This document shows, piece by piece, positions 42,829-55,400 of a DNA stretch of 64,000 bases. The DNA is from Streptomyces nigrescens (GTDB lineage: Bacteria; Actinomycetota; Actinomycetes; Streptomycetales; Streptomycetaceae), in assembly GCA_024349765.1 (NCBI GenBank), contig AP026073.1, forward strand, positions 6,634,001-6,698,000, in the 5' to 3' direction. The notes beneath the pieces are model-generated. The model did no database searches, had not been told where the DNA came from, and saw only the letters and a program-made list of their open reading frames with translations. Made by a program: the position numbers and the translations under genes. Each line of letters starts with the position of its first letter. Within the stretch, counting starts at the first letter, position 1.

Positions 42829-43290
42829 ATGTACGAACCGATCCGCACCAAGTCGGTCCACACCATGGCCGCCGCCCCGGAGATCCCGCACCGCTCCCGC
42901 GAGGAGGAGCTGGACATCCGGCTCGCCGGACAGCTGACCGCACTGCTCACCGTCACCGACGAGCTGCACGCCCTGGCCCGGCGCCAGGACGCCCGCCCGG
43001 CCGGGGACCCCGGCGCCGGACCGGCCCCGGACGCCGCCGCGCTGGCCGAGGCCGCCGACCGTATCGCCGAGCAGGTCGCGCGGCTGAGCGGTGGCCACTA
43101 CCCGCTGCGCGCCGAGCCCTCGGACGCCGGCAGCCCGTCCCGCGCGGCGGCGCTCCAGCAGCGCGCCCACACCCTGGCCGGCAACGCCCTGGCGGTCGCC
43201 ACGTCCCGCGGCGACACCGCGGTGATCGCCCTGGCGGCCGAGCGGATGGAGGCCCACACGGGGCCGGTACGGGACCTGGCCAGCGCCTGA
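42829..43290 (+). CDS. Conserved Streptomyces protein of unknown function
   Basis: This 153-residue, Ala/Arg/Glu-rich, probably helical soluble protein starts MYEPIRTKSVHTMAAAPEIP with an ideal AGGAGG before the ATG. It has no signal peptide, membrane span or catalytic motif that I can see. I recall similar short proteins next to pck in other streptomycetes, but no function. The palindrome at 42774-42788 suggests regulated expression. A hairpin beyond the stop separates it from pck. Confidence 0.8.
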   Translation: MYEPIRTKSVHTMAAAPEIPHRSREEELDIRLAGQLTALLTVTDELHALARRQDARPAGDPGAGPAPDAAALAEAADRIAEQVARLSGGHYPLRAEPSDAGSPSRAAALQQRAHTLAGNALAVATSRGDTAVIALAAERMEAHTGPVRDLASA

Positions 43291-43441
43291 GGCAGGGCCT
43301 GAGGAGCCACCGCTCCCCGACCCGGCCGCCGTGGCCCGTTCACTCCACCGGCCCATCGGCCCCGGCCCGCCCGGGCGACCGGCCCGCGCCGGCCTCCGCC
43401 TCGCGCTCCGTCACCACAGGCCCGGCGCTCCGCAGGGAACA

Positions 43442-43479
43442 CGGCCGGGGCCCCACACCCTCGGTGCGGGGCCCGGCCG
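43442..43479. terminator. Hairpin terminator between convergent genes
   Basis: CGGCCGGGGCCCC pairs with a complementary arm ending CCGGCCG, with one bulged base. It lies 33 bases past the pck stop on the reverse strand and about 150 past the forward gene. Confidence 0.75.
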
Positions 43480-43512
43480 GATGCCCGGCGGCAGCGGCAG
43501 CGTCGGCGGCGG

Positions 43513-45342
43513 TCAGCCGAGGCGCTGCACCAACGCGCGGTACTCGTCCCACAGTTCCTTCGGCGTGTGGTCACCGAAGGTGTTGAGGTGCTCGGGAACC
43601 AGCGCCGCCTCCTCGCGCCACACGTCCTTGTCGACGGTGAGCAGGAAGTCGAGGTCGGTGTCGCTGAGGTCGAGACCCTCGGTGTCCAGCGAACCCTTGG
43701 CGGGCAGCACGCCGATGGGGGTCTCCACGCCCTCGGCCTTGCCCTCCAGCCGCTCCACGATCCACTTGAGCACCCGGCTGTTCTCGCCGAAGCCCGGCCA
43801 CACGAAGCGGCCCGCGTCGTCCTTGCGGAACCAGTTGACGTAGTAGATCTTCGGCAGCTTGGACTGGTCCTTGTCCTTGGCCACGTCGACCCAGTGGGCC
43901 ATGTAGTCGCCCATGTTGTAGCCGCAGAACGGCAGCATGGCGAACGGGTCGCGGCGCAGCTCGCCGACCTTGCCCTCGGCCGCGGCGGTCTTCTCCGACG
44001 CCACGTTCGCGCCGAGGAAGACGCCGTGCTGCCAGCTCAGCGACTCGGTCACCAGCGGTACGGCGCTGGCCCGGCGGCCACCGAAGAGGATGGCCGAGAT
44101 CGGCACGCCCCGCGGGTCCTCCCACTCGGGCGCGATGATCGGGCACTGGCCGGCCGGGACGGTGAACCGGGCGTTGGGGTGCGCGGCCGGCGTCCCGGAC
44201 TCCGGGGTCCAGTCGTTGCCCTTCCAGTCCGTGAGGTGCTCGGGCTGCTCCTGGGTCATGCCCTCCCACCACACGTCGCCGTCGTCGGTCAGCGCGACGT
44301 TGGTGAAGACGGAGTTGCCCCACAGGGTCTTCATGGCGTTGGCGTTGGTGTGTTCGCCGGTGCCGGGCGCGACGCCGAAGAAGCCGGCCTCGGGGTTGAT
44401 CGCGTAGAGGCGGCCGTCCTCGCCGAAGCGCATCCAGGCGATGTCGTCGCCGATGGTCTCGACCGTCCAGCCGGAGATCGTGGGCTCCAGCATGGCGAGG
44501 TTGGTCTTGCCGCAGGCGGACGGGAAGGCGGCGGCCACGTACTTCGACTCGCCCTGCGGCGGGGTGAGCTTGAGGATCAGCATGTGCTCGGCCAGCCAGC
44601 CCTCGTCACGGGCCATCACCGACGCGATGCGCAGCGCGTAGCACTTCTTGCCGAGCAGGGCGTTGCCGCCGTAGCCGGAGCCGTAGGACCAGATCTCGCG
44701 GTCCTCGGGGAAGTGCGAGATGTACTTGGTGGAGTTGCACGGCCACGGAACGTCGGCCTCGCCCTCCGCCAGCGGCGCGCCGAGGGTGTGCACCGCCTTG
44801 ACGAAGAAGCCGTCCTCACCGAGCTCGTCGAGGACCGGCTGCCCCATGCGCGTCATGGTGCGCATGGAGACCGCGACGTACGCGGAGTCGGTGATCTCCA
44901 CGCCGAGGGCGGACAGCGGCGAACCCAGCGGGCCCATGCAGAACGGAACGACGTACATCGTCCGCCCCTTCATCGCACCGCGGAAGATGCCGCCCTCGCC
45001 GCCCGCGCCGGTGAAGATCTCCCGCATCTCGGCGGGGGCCTTCCAGTGGTTGGTCGGGCCGGCGTCCGCCTCCTTCTCGGAGCAGATGAAGGTGCGGTCC
45101 TCGACACGGGCCACGTCCGAGGGGTCGGAGGCGGCGTAGTACGAGTTGGGGCGCTTGATCGGGTCGAGCTTCTTGAACGTCCCCCTGGCGACGAGCTCCT
45201 CCGCGAGCCGCTCGTACTCGGCCTCGGAGCCGTCACACCAGACGACCCGGTCGGGCTGGGTGATCGCTGCAATTTCGTCGACCCAGGCAATGAGTCCCTG
45301 GTGACGGGTCGGGACGGTGGGAGCCGCGTTGTCGCGCGCCAC
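43513..45342 (-). CDS. pckG: Phosphoenolpyruvate carboxykinase (GTP)
   Basis: This 609-residue enzyme converts oxaloacetate and GTP to PEP, CO2 and GDP for gluconeogenesis. The kinase loop [13 protein letters not shown] contains the reactive Cys of GTP-type enzymes. [20 protein letters not shown] and the metal-binding region near [16 protein letters not shown] are typical, and length fits the family. The GTG at 45342 has AGGAG six bases upstream. A longer ATG frame upstream lacks family residues. It is a single-gene unit, divergent from the hemolysin III gene. Confidence 0.97.
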   Translation of the reverse strand: MARDNAAPTVPTRHQGLIAWVDEIAAITQPDRVVWCDGSEAEYERLAEELVARGTFKKLDPIKRPNSYYAASDPSDVARVEDRTFICSEKEADAGPTNHWKAPAEMREIFTGAGGEGGIFRGAMKGRTMYVVPFCMGPLGSPLSALGVEITDSAYVAVSMRTMTRMGQPVLDELGEDGFFVKAVHTLGAPLAEGEADVPWPCNSTKYISHFPEDREIWSYGSGYGGNALLGKKCYALRIASVMARDEGWLAEHMLILKLTPPQGESKYVAAAFPSACGKTNLAMLEPTISGWTVETIGDDIAWMRFGEDGRLYAINPEAGFFGVAPGTGEHTNANAMKTLWGNSVFTNVALTDDGDVWWEGMTQEQPEHLTDWKGNDWTPESGTPAAHPNARFTVPAGQCPIIAPEWEDPRGVPISAILFGGRRASAVPLVTESLSWQHGVFLGANVASEKTAAAEGKVGELRRDPFAMLPFCGYNMGDYMAHWVDVAKDKDQSKLPKIYYVNWFRKDDAGRFVWPGFGENSRVLKWIVERLEGKAEGVETPIGVLPAKGSLDTEGLDLSDTDLDFLLTVDKDVWREEAALVPEHLNTFGDHTPKELWDEYRALVQRLG

Positions 45343-45580
45343 GATCGCTCCTAGATGAGGGTGTGGACGGATATATGCCCGGTGTGCCGGGAAAATCCGC
45401 TTCTTTTGGTTGTTGCCCCTTGGGGGCCGCGACCCGGATGCTTCGTGACCGCTCATCCGGTGCCGTCCGCACTCATTTGATCATCCGACCCGAATACCGA
45501 TCTGTCCAGAGGGCACCTTCGTGACCGTCACCACTCGTGGACGAACCGGTAACCTACGGTCGCGTAGCTAGCATTGCGCC

Positions 45581-46297
45581 ATGACTTCCGCGCCCGACGC
45601 CGCCGAGAACCGGCCCGCCACCGCGTCCCCCGCGATCGCGGCGGTCGCCGCCACTGCCGCACCGCTCAAACCCAAACTCCGCGGCTGGCTGCACGCCGGG
45701 ATGTTCCCCGCCGTCCTGCTCTCCGGGGTGTTCCTCACCGCATTCGCCGACAGCCCCCGCGGCCGTCTGGCCTGCGCCATCTACACCCTGACCGCCTGCC
45801 TGCTGTTCGGCGTCAGCGCCCTTTACCACCGCGGCGATTGGGGCCCGCGCGCGGACCGCGTACTGCGCCGCCTCGATCACGCCAACATCTTCCTGATCAT
45901 CGCCGGCACCTACACCCCCTTCACCATGCTGCTCGTGCCCGGATCACGCGGGCAGGTGCTCCTCTGGGCGATCTGGGCGGCCGCGCTCGCCGGAATCATC
46001 TTCCGCGTCTTCTGGGTCGGCGCGCCCCGCTGGCTCTACACCCCCTGCTACATCGCCATGGGCTGGGCCGCCGTCTTCTTCCTCCCCGATTTCCTGCGCA
46101 CCGGCGGGGTCGCCGTCCTCGTGCTCGTCGTCATCGGCGGCCTGCTCTACAGCGCCGGCGGCGTCATCTACGGCCTCAAGCGTCCCAACCCCTCTCCCCG
46201 CTGGTTCGGCTTCCACGAGGTCTTCCACTCCTTCACGCTCGCCGCCTTCGCCGTCCACTACGTCGGCATCTCGCTGGTGGCCTACACGCACGCCTGA
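45581..46297 (+). CDS. Hemolysin III family (PAQR-like) membrane protein
   Basis: This 238-residue protein has seven predicted spans. Its PAQR-type metal residues are VSALYHRGDW, then RLDHANIFLIIAGTYTPFTM and HEVFHSFTLAAFAVHY. Eukaryotic homologues are adiponectin receptors with hydrolase activity. The bacterial role is unclear despite the hemolysin name. The ATG at 45581 directly follows the divergent 238-base promoter region shared with pck. Confidence 0.93.
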   Translation: MTSAPDAAENRPATASPAIAAVAATAAPLKPKLRGWLHAGMFPAVLLSGVFLTAFADSPRGRLACAIYTLTACLLFGVSALYHRGDWGPRADRVLRRLDHANIFLIIAGTYTPFTMLLVPGSRGQVLLWAIWAAALAGIIFRVFWVGAPRWLYTPCYIAMGWAAVFFLPDFLRTGGVAVLVLVVIGGLLYSAGGVIYGLKRPNPSPRWFGFHEVFHSFTLAAFAVHYVGISLVAYTHA

Positions 46298-46480
46298 GAC
46301 ACCGGATCCCCACGCAGCACCCGAAGCTCACGGAGCTCACCCGGCCCGCGTTTCACGCTCCGTGGATCCCCTTGCTTCACAGCGTGACATACGCCACTGA
46401 CAACGGCGGCGGCTCGGCCGGGGCGCGGGCCCGGGCGCGACCGTGGCCCCCCGGACGACCGGTGCCCGAGAATGCTGTGC

Positions 46481-47149
46481 ATGGTCTCCGCACGCACCGC
46501 CGCCACCCGGACCGGAACGCCGAAGCCCGGGCTGCGGGAACGGAAGAAGGTCAAGACCCGGCAGGCGATCCGGCGGGCCGCATACCGGCTCTTCGCGGAG
46601 CGGGGCTACGACGCGACCCCCGTCGACCGGATCGCCGAGGCCGCCGACGTCTCGCCGAGCACGGTCTTCCGCTACTTCCCCACCAAGGAAGACCTCGTGC
46701 TCACCGACGAGTACGACACCGTGCTGGCCACCGGACTGCGGTCCCGGCCGGCGGACGAGCCGATCGTCGAGTCCGTCCGCCGGGTCACCGTCGAGGCACT
46801 GCACCGCCTCTCCCCCGAGGACCGCACCGACCTCGTCCAGCGCATCCGGCTGGTCCGCGAGGTGCCCGCCATCCGCGGCCGTACGGCGGAGAACACCGCC
46901 CGGGACACCGCCACGATCTGCGCCGTCCTGGCCGAGCGCACCGGCCGCCCGGCCGACGACCTGGAACTACGGGTCGTCAGCGCGGCCGTCCTGGCCGCAC
47001 TCCAGGAGGCGATGCTGGCCTGGGTGGCGGGGGCCGGGACGCCCGGGGAAGGCGGGACGCCCGGGGAGGACCGGACGCCCGGTCTGGAGGAGCTGGTCCG
47101 GCTGATCCACCAGACGATGGACGTGCTGGCGCGCGGGCTCACGTCGTAG
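46481..47149 (+). CDS. TetR family transcriptional regulator
   Basis: This 222-residue regulator has the N-terminal TetR helix-turn-helix (DATPVDRIAEAADVSPSTVF followed by RYFPTKEDL). The mycofactocin/TetR-like C-terminal part contains VQRIRLVREVPAIRGR. A short repeat GTPGEGGTPGEDRTPG near residue 190 stems from a tandem repeat of ACGCCCGGGGA-like units at about 47039-47080. Two ATGs lie nine bases apart; 46481 is chosen. The end overlaps the convergent MerR gene by 11 bases. Confidence 0.9.
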   Translation: MVSARTAATRTGTPKPGLRERKKVKTRQAIRRAAYRLFAERGYDATPVDRIAEAADVSPSTVFRYFPTKEDLVLTDEYDTVLATGLRSRPADEPIVESVRRVTVEALHRLSPEDRTDLVQRIRLVREVPAIRGRTAENTARDTATICAVLAERTGRPADDLELRVVSAAVLAALQEAMLAWVAGAGTPGEGGTPGEDRTPGLEELVRLIHQTMDVLARGLTS

Positions 47150-47567
47150 CGGCGGGGGCCTCCGGGGGCGGCGCGGCGCCCGGACCGTCCGCCGGCTCGC
47201 CCAGGCGTGCCGCGAGCCGCGCCCGTAGTTGGGAGAGCCGCTCGATGCGGTCGTCCAGGTCCGCGAGCCGGCGCCGGGCCACCGCTTCCGCCGTCGAACA
47301 CCGTTCCGCGCGCGGGTCCTTGGGGATCAGTGCGGGCACGCCCTCGGGCGGCATGGTGCGCAGCAGATGCGCGAAGGCCCGTACGTCGCCCACCGTCAGC
47401 CCGGCCTCGCGCAGTTCGCGGACCGCCCGGAGCCGGCGGATGTCCTCGGCGTCGTAGACCCGGTGCCCGGAAGGGGTCCTCCGGGCCGTCACCAGGCCCT
47501 GCTGTTCGTAGTAGCGCAGTGCCCTTGGTGTCATCCCGGCGGCCGCCGCGGCGTCCCCGATCCGCAT
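47139..47567 (-). CDS. MerR family transcriptional regulator
   Basis: This 142-residue regulator has the MerR DNA-binding region MRIGDAAAAAGMTPRALRYY followed by EQQGLVTARRTPSGHRVYDA. A dimerisation coiled coil (LADLDDRIERLSQLRARLAA) comes next. No metal-binding Cys is present, so it probably senses an organic or redox signal. GGGAGG precedes the ATG. It is a candidate for binding the palindrome at 50136-50153 upstream of the oxidoreductase gene, because that palindrome has MerR-type geometry. Confidence 0.92.
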   Translation of the reverse strand: MRIGDAAAAAGMTPRALRYYEQQGLVTARRTPSGHRVYDAEDIRRLRAVRELREAGLTVGDVRAFAHLLRTMPPEGVPALIPKDPRAERCSTAEAVARRRLADLDDRIERLSQLRARLAARLGEPADGPGAAPPPEAPAATT

Positions 47568-47656
47568 CGGCGCCTCCCGTGGCGGGGCGGCCCACCGCCC
47601 CTCGTCCCTCGGGCTCCCCCGGTGCTCCGCTCCCTCGCGGTCCCCCGTCCTGTCGT

Positions 47657-49027
47657 TCAGCGCCCGCTCGCCCCCTCGCCACCCGCCCCGTTCAGGACGC
47701 GTTCGATGCCGGTCGCCGCGTCCAGCAGGGCCTCGTCCGCGCCCTCGGCGGCGACGAGTTGGAGCCCCAGCGGCAGCCCGTCGGCGGCCCGTCCGGCGGG
47801 CAGACTGAGGGACGGCAGACCGGCGTTGCTCCAGGGCAGGCACATGATCGAGGTGCCGGTGGTGGTGAGGTCGGCGGGTGCCGGGCCGGTGGCCGCCGGG
47901 GCGAGCCACAGGTCGATGCCGGCCCCGGCCGACGCGGCGGCGAGCCGGGCGCGGAACGCGGCCCGGCGCGTCCGGGCCGCTTCGTAGGCGGCGTCCCCGA
48001 TCGCCTGCCCCTGCCGGATGGCCGCCGTGGTCTGCTCGCGGTAGCGGTCGCCGAAGCGCGCGAACCAGTCGGCGTGGGCCCGGGCGACCTCGTAGCGGTT
48101 CATCGTGAACAACTGCTCCACGACCGCGTCGAAATCGTCCATCACCGGGACCTCGCGGACCTCGTACCCGGCGTCGCCCAACAGCTCGCGCTGCTCCTTG
48201 AAGGCGCGCAGCGCCTCCTCACCGGCGCGCTCCAGATAGGGCCCCACCGGCACGCCCAGCACCGGGCACGAGGGCCGGCCCGGGACCGGGACCTGCTCCG
48301 GACGTTCCGGGCCACCGCGCCCGCCGCGCCAGCCGTCCAGCAGCACCGAGGCGGCCAGCGCGACGCCCGCCACGTCCGTGGCGTACCACCCCAGGGTGTC
48401 GAAGCTGAGGGCGTTGGGGATCACGCCGTCGAGCGGTATCCGCCCGTACGTGGGCTTGAAGCCGACCACGCCGCAGTAGGCGGCGGGCCGGATCATCGAG
48501 CCGACGGTCTGCGTCCCGAGGGCCAGCGGCACCATGCCGGCGGCGACCGCGGCCGCCGAACCGCTGCTGGAACCCCCGGGCGTATGGGCGGGGTGGTGCG
48601 GGTTGCGGGTCGGGCCGGGGGCCGTGACGGCGAACTCCGCGGTGACGGTCTTGCCCGCCACCAGGGCGCCGGCCGCGCGCAGCCGGTCCACCACGACGGC
48701 CTGCGCACCGGCCAGCACCTCGGGCGGCAGGGCCGATCCGGCGCGGGTGGGCAGGCCGTCCACCCGCACGATGTCCTTGATGCCGACCGGTACGCCGTGG
48801 AGCGCGGGCCGCCCGGCGGGGCCCGGCGGACCGGCCGCCGCCAGCTCCCGCGCCGCCTCCAGGAGCCGCGTACGCCGCCCGTCCTCGGGCACGAAGGCCC
48901 GCACCTGCGGATCGACGGCGTCGATGCGGTCGCAGGTGCGCCGCACCGCGTCGACGGGGTCGTCCGCGCCGGACCGCAGCGCCGCGGCCTCCTGGACAAG
49001 GGACCGGTGCCCCAGCAAGGTCGTCAC
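47657..49027 (-). CDS. Amidase signature family enzyme
   Basis: This 456-residue hydrolase has the Ser-cisSer-Lys machinery of amidases: Lys84 in HGVPVGIKDIVRVDG, and the Gly/Ser-rich loop TPGGSSSGSAAAVAAGM (151-166). GTQTVGSMIRPAAYCGVVGF is also present. It resembles GatA but lies apart from gatB/gatC, so it is a stand-alone amidase acting on a carboxamide, possibly an allophanate- or indoleacetamide-like substrate. The substrate is not known. It lies upstream of the MerR gene in the same direction with a 89-base gap. Confidence 0.92.
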   Translation of the reverse strand: MTTLLGHRSLVQEAAALRSGADDPVDAVRRTCDRIDAVDPQVRAFVPEDGRRTRLLEAARELAAAGPPGPAGRPALHGVPVGIKDIVRVDGLPTRAGSALPPEVLAGAQAVVVDRLRAAGALVAGKTVTAEFAVTAPGPTRNPHHPAHTPGGSSSGSAAAVAAGMVPLALGTQTVGSMIRPAAYCGVVGFKPTYGRIPLDGVIPNALSFDTLGWYATDVAGVALAASVLLDGWRGGRGGPERPEQVPVPGRPSCPVLGVPVGPYLERAGEEALRAFKEQRELLGDAGYEVREVPVMDDFDAVVEQLFTMNRYEVARAHADWFARFGDRYREQTTAAIRQGQAIGDAAYEAARTRRAAFRARLAAASAGAGIDLWLAPAATGPAPADLTTTGTSIMCLPWSNAGLPSLSLPAGRAADGLPLGLQLVAAEGADEALLDAATGIERVLNGAGGEGASGR

Positions 49028-49112
49028 GCCCGCAGGCTACAACCGGGCGCCGACAACGGCCGGTTGGGCGACGACCACGGCCCCGGCCCGCACCCGGACC
49101 GCTGCCCCGACC

Positions 49113-50120
49113 TCACAACTCCACGACGACCGCGCCCAGATGGCGGCCCTCGGTGAGCTCGCGCAGCGCCCGGGGTGCCTGTTCGATGCCCTGCAGCCGG
49201 GCGTGCGGGAAGGTGAGGGTGCCGTCCCGGAGGCCCGCGGCGAACCGCCGGTTCCACTGGGGGATCAGGTCCAGGTGCTTGTAGAGGGCGATGCCGCGCA
49301 GGGTGATGCTCCGGATGAGCAGCGAGAGGCTGTCGACCGCCACCTTGACGGTCGTGCCGTCCTGGGAGAGCTGGCTGGCCAGGGCGCCCACGATGGCGAC
49401 CCGGGCGTCGCGGTTGGCGAGGGCGAGGGCGGCCTCCAGCTGCTCGCCGCCGACGTTGTCGAAGACCGCGTCGATGCCGTCCGGGGCCGCCTCGCGCAGC
49501 TGCTCCTCGATGGGGCCCGCACCGCGGATGACCACCGCGTCGTAGCCCAGTTCCTTGATCAGACGGTCGGCCTTCTGCTGGGACCCGGTGCTGCCGATGA
49601 CCCGGGCCGCGCCGAACTGGCGGGCGACCTGTCCGGCCAGGGTGCCCACGCCGCCGGCCGCGCCGGTGACGAACACCGTGTCGCCGGGCCGTACTTCGGC
49701 GCCGCGCTCGATGCCCATCAGGGCGGTGGCCCCCTGGGAGAGGTACGCGGCGGGGTCGGGCATCAGGTCCGGGTCGAGGCGGGTCGCCGCGTCGGCGTCG
49801 AGCAGCGCGTACTCACGCCAGCCGAGTTGGTGTTCCACCAGGTCACCGGGGTTGAGGTCGGTACCGGGGGCGGCCACGACCTCGCCGATCGCATGGCCGT
49901 GCAGCGGCGCCCCGACCTCGTAGGAGGGGATGGGCACGTCGTTGTGCTCGTCCATCAGGCTGCGCATCACGGCGCCGAGGCCCATGTGGGTGTTGCGGAC
50001 CAGCACCTGGCCGGGCCCGGGTTCGGGGACCGGGACCTCCACGATCTCGAAGAGGTCATCGGTGACCGGCCCCGTGGGGCGGGCGGCCAGGCGGACTTCG
50101 CGGTATGTGCGGTTCGTCAT
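49113..50120 (-). CDS. NADPH-dependent medium-chain dehydrogenase/reductase (curcumin/quinone reductase type)
   Basis: This 335-residue MDR protein has the catalytic N-terminus with VPVPEPGPGQVLVRNTHMGL. The nucleotide-binding motif GDTVFVTGAAGGVGTLAGQV follows. The cofactor loop FDNVGGEQLEAAL and terminal HARLQGIEQAPRAL are typical of YncB/curA-like double-bond reductases. It lacks zinc-ligand Cys clusters. It would reduce alpha,beta-unsaturated ketones or quinones with NADPH. Its promoter contains a perfect CTTGACG palindrome, indicating induction by electrophiles or similar stress. Confidence 0.93.
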   Translation of the reverse strand: MTNRTYREVRLAARPTGPVTDDLFEIVEVPVPEPGPGQVLVRNTHMGLGAVMRSLMDEHNDVPIPSYEVGAPLHGHAIGEVVAAPGTDLNPGDLVEHQLGWREYALLDADAATRLDPDLMPDPAAYLSQGATALMGIERGAEVRPGDTVFVTGAAGGVGTLAGQVARQFGAARVIGSTGSQQKADRLIKELGYDAVVIRGAGPIEEQLREAAPDGIDAVFDNVGGEQLEAALALANRDARVAIVGALASQLSQDGTTVKVAVDSLSLLIRSITLRGIALYKHLDLIPQWNRRFAAGLRDGTLTFPHARLQGIEQAPRALRELTEGRHLGAVVVEL

Positions 50121-50135
50121 GACCCGAGGCTAAAA

Positions 50136-50153
50136 CTTGACGCGCACGTCAAG
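50136..50153. promoter_or_regulatory. MerR-type operator upstream of the reductase gene
   Basis: CTTGACG-CGCA-CGTCAAG is a perfect 7-bp inverted repeat whose nearer arm is 16 bases before the reductase start. On the reverse strand TTGACC and TTTTAG flank it with 17-base spacing, so the operator lies between -35 and -10, as for MerR activators. The MerR gene at 47139-47567 is the nearest candidate. Confidence 0.65.
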
Positions 50154-50254
50154 GTCAAACCGGTCATTGGTCCTAGGACTTGGGACGGTGTTCCCGGGGC
50201 GTGCGCCGAACGGCCGGGCCCGGGGCCGCCCCCGGGAGGCCCCGGCCCCTGCCG

Positions 50255-52300
<2,046 letters not shown>

Positions 52301-52445
52301 GGCTCCATCCTCTCCCACCGAGGCCCGCCGTGACGGGAGCGAAGGGAGTTATCCACAGGCCTGCCGGAATCCGCGCGGAGGCGGAACACTGTGCGTACGG
52401 CGAAGATCGACGCCGGAGACTGCGGTAACTGCGGAGGGGGACGTC

Positions 52446-55400
52446 ATGCCGGTCTCATTGGCTGCGCTGCGCGAGGACCATCGCGCGGACGCGGAGGCCC
52501 TGTTGACCAGGGCCGTCGAGGAGGAGGTGCGCCGCTCGGGCGGGCGGCTGGACGGGGCGGCGCTGCTCGGCAGAGCGCGGGCGGCGCTGGACGGGCTGGC
52601 GGACAGCGCCGCCGAGGAGTACACCGCCTATGTCCGGGCGCTGGACGAGGCGGCCGCCGGCCGGCCGTCGCTGGGGCGGCGGCTGGCGCCGAAGGAGCTG
52701 GGCACGCCCGCGGTCGCGACCGGCGTCGCGGCGGTGGCGGCGTTCGGCACGGACCTCGCGTACGGCTCGGGCGGGGGCGCGGCACTGGGGGTCGGGGCCG
52801 CGGTGCTGGTGGCGGGTGCGGCGGCGACGGTCGTGAAGCTGACCGCGGGCCACTGGCCGGCCGCGCACCGTGAGGCGGGGCGGCGGGGGCAGCCCGGCGG
52901 TGCGGAGCAGCTGCGGCTGCAGTGGCTGACGGCGCTGGAGGTGCGGGGCATCCGGCCGTTCCTGGACCAGCAGCGGATGCTGACGGCGGCGGCCCGGAGC
53001 GGCGGCGCCAAGGACGGCGCGACGACCACGAAGACCACCCGGGGGCCGCAGCTGCGCGGCGCCGACCGGAGCGCGGCGGCCCGGCAGCGGGCCGTGCTGG
53101 AGCACTCCTTCTCCCAACTTCCGCAGGCCGACGGCCCGTTCGCCGGACGACGGGCCGAGCTGGCCCGGATCGCGCAGTGGGTGCAGGCGGCCCGCGCGTC
53201 CACGGAGACCCGGCCGACGGTGGTGGTGCTGCACGGCGAGCCGGGATCGGGGCGTACGGCGCTGGCGGTGCGGGCCACCCATCAGCTGCGCGACCAGTTC
53301 CGCGGCGCCTGTGTGGTGGATCTGCGCGGCGACACCCCGGGCGAGGTGCCGCTGCCGACCCGGGACGCGCTGCTGCATCTGCTCAACCGACTCGGCGCGC
53401 CGCGCGAGCAGCTGCTGTTCCGCGAGCGTCCTTCCCAGGAGCAGCATGTCAAGCGGCTCACCGAGCTGTACCACCAGCATCTGACGGGCCTGCCGGTGAC
53501 GGTCCTGCTGGACGACGCCGCGGACCCGGAGCAGGTGCGCACGCTGGTGCCCGAGCGGTCCGACAGCCTGGTGCTGGTGACGTCCCGGGAGCCGTTGAAG
53601 CTTCCCGAGGACCTGGAGGCGTGGGTGCACCACCTGCCGGTGGGGCCGCTGGACGCCGCGGGCACCGAGGAGCTGCTGCGCGCCGCCGCGGCGGCCGGCG
53701 AGGGGACCGCGGGCGGTGCGGGCGCGCAGGAGTCCCGGCCCCGGCCGGCAAACGCCCCGGCGGAGCCGTACGACGCCCGGGCGCTCGACGAGATCTCCGG
53801 GCTGTGCGGGGGCCTGCCGCTGGCGCTGCGGGTGGCGGGTTCCTCGCTCGGCGCGCGCACCCCCGCCGAGTTGGCCACCGCCCTGGCGGCCGGTCCCCCG
53901 GCCCCGCCGGTGGAGCGGGCGCTGGCGCTGGGCTACGCCGACCGCCCCGAGCCGGCCCGGCGGCTGCTGCGCCGGCTGGCGCTGGTGGGCCGGGCCAGCC
54001 TGGGGGCGGCGGCCGCCGCGGCGCTGCTCGGCGTCGAGACCGCCGAGGCCGAACGGCAGCTGTCGGCCCTGGCCCGGGCCGGCCTCATCGAGCACGTCCG
54101 CGGCGAGCGCTACCGCCTGCACTCCCTGGTGCACGCCTTCGCGCACGCCCGGCTGGTGGACGAGGAGGAGCCCGGTGAGCGCGGCGCCGCCCAGGAGCGG
54201 CTGATCCGCGGCTATGCGGAGCTCGCCGACTCGGTCATCCGGCTGGTCGACGGCCGTACCTCGACCCGCGCCGACCGCTTCGGTTCGCACGGCTTCACGT
54301 CCCTGGACGCGGCCCTGCAGTGGCTGGACGACGAGTCCAGCTTCATCACGGCCGCGCTGCGCCACGCCGATCAGGACGTCGACCAGGCCGCGGTCTCGCA
54401 CCTGCTGGGCGCGCTGGCCGACTACTGCCTGCTGCGCGGTGACCTCTACCGCCTCGGGGAGCTGAGCGAGCTCACCCGGGCCGTCGGCCAGGGGCTGCTG
54501 GTCCGCTCGGTGCAGTGGCGTACGGGTGTGGCGGCCCGGCAGCTCGGCGAGCTGGACAAGGCGCGGACGACCCTGTCGTCGGTGGTGGATCTCTACTTCG
54601 AGGCACAGCATCCGGCGGGCGCCGCACGGGCGTTGCGCGATCTGGGCATCACCCTCCAGCAGCAGGGCAACCTCCAGGAGGCCGCGGTCAAGCTCCGGGA
54701 GGCGCTGGAGCTGCAGTCCGGCCCGGACATGCACGGCGACCGCGCCTGGACGCTGCACGCCCTGGCGGCCGTGGAGCGGGACCGGGCGCAGCTCGCCGAG
54801 GCCCTCGCCATGCTGCGGGAGTCCCTGGAGCTGCACGAGGAGAGCGAGAGCGTGCACGGCCAGGCGTGGGCGCACTTCCAGCTCGGCCAGGTGTATCTGC
54901 GGACGGGCGAGGTGCCGCGGGCCGAGCAGGCGCTGCACGCGGCGCTGGAGCTGTACGGCCGTACCCAGGACGAGCGCGGCGCGGCCTGGGCGATGACCCA
55001 GCTGGCCCGGGCCCGGCTGGTGGCCGGCGAGCCGGGGCCGGCGGCCGACCAGCTGCGGCAGGCGCTGCCGCTGCACCACCAGCACGAGGACGCCCGTGGT
55101 GAGGCGTGGACGATGTACTACCTCGGGCAGGCGCTGGAGGAGCGCGGCGAACGGGACGCGGCGCTGCGGCAGTTGGAGCGCTCGCGGACGATGTTCAGCC
55201 GCATGCAGGACGGCTACGGCCTGGCCTGCGCCCGGCACCACTCCGGGCGGGTCACCCGCGATCTACGGGCCGAGCAGACCGGTTCGCTGCGCAACAGCGG
55301 CTTCGCCCGGCAGCTGCTGCAGGACGCCCGCAAGGACTTCGCGCGGATCGGGGTGCCGCACGGTGAGGCGTGGTCCTGCCTGGAGCTGGTGATCATCGAC

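Noticed and set aside
43567-45354. 595-codon forward frame opposite pckG
   Set aside because: Shadow of third-position GC; no start context or motif.
52349-52357. Second TTATCCACA DnaA box between the YyaL and STAND genes
   Set aside because: Also isolated; two such 9-mers in 64 kb need no special function, although DnaA binding is possible.
54515-55102. Alternative forward frames within the TPR array
   Set aside because: Repeat-rich DNA keeps several frames open; only the 52446 frame shows TPR residues.
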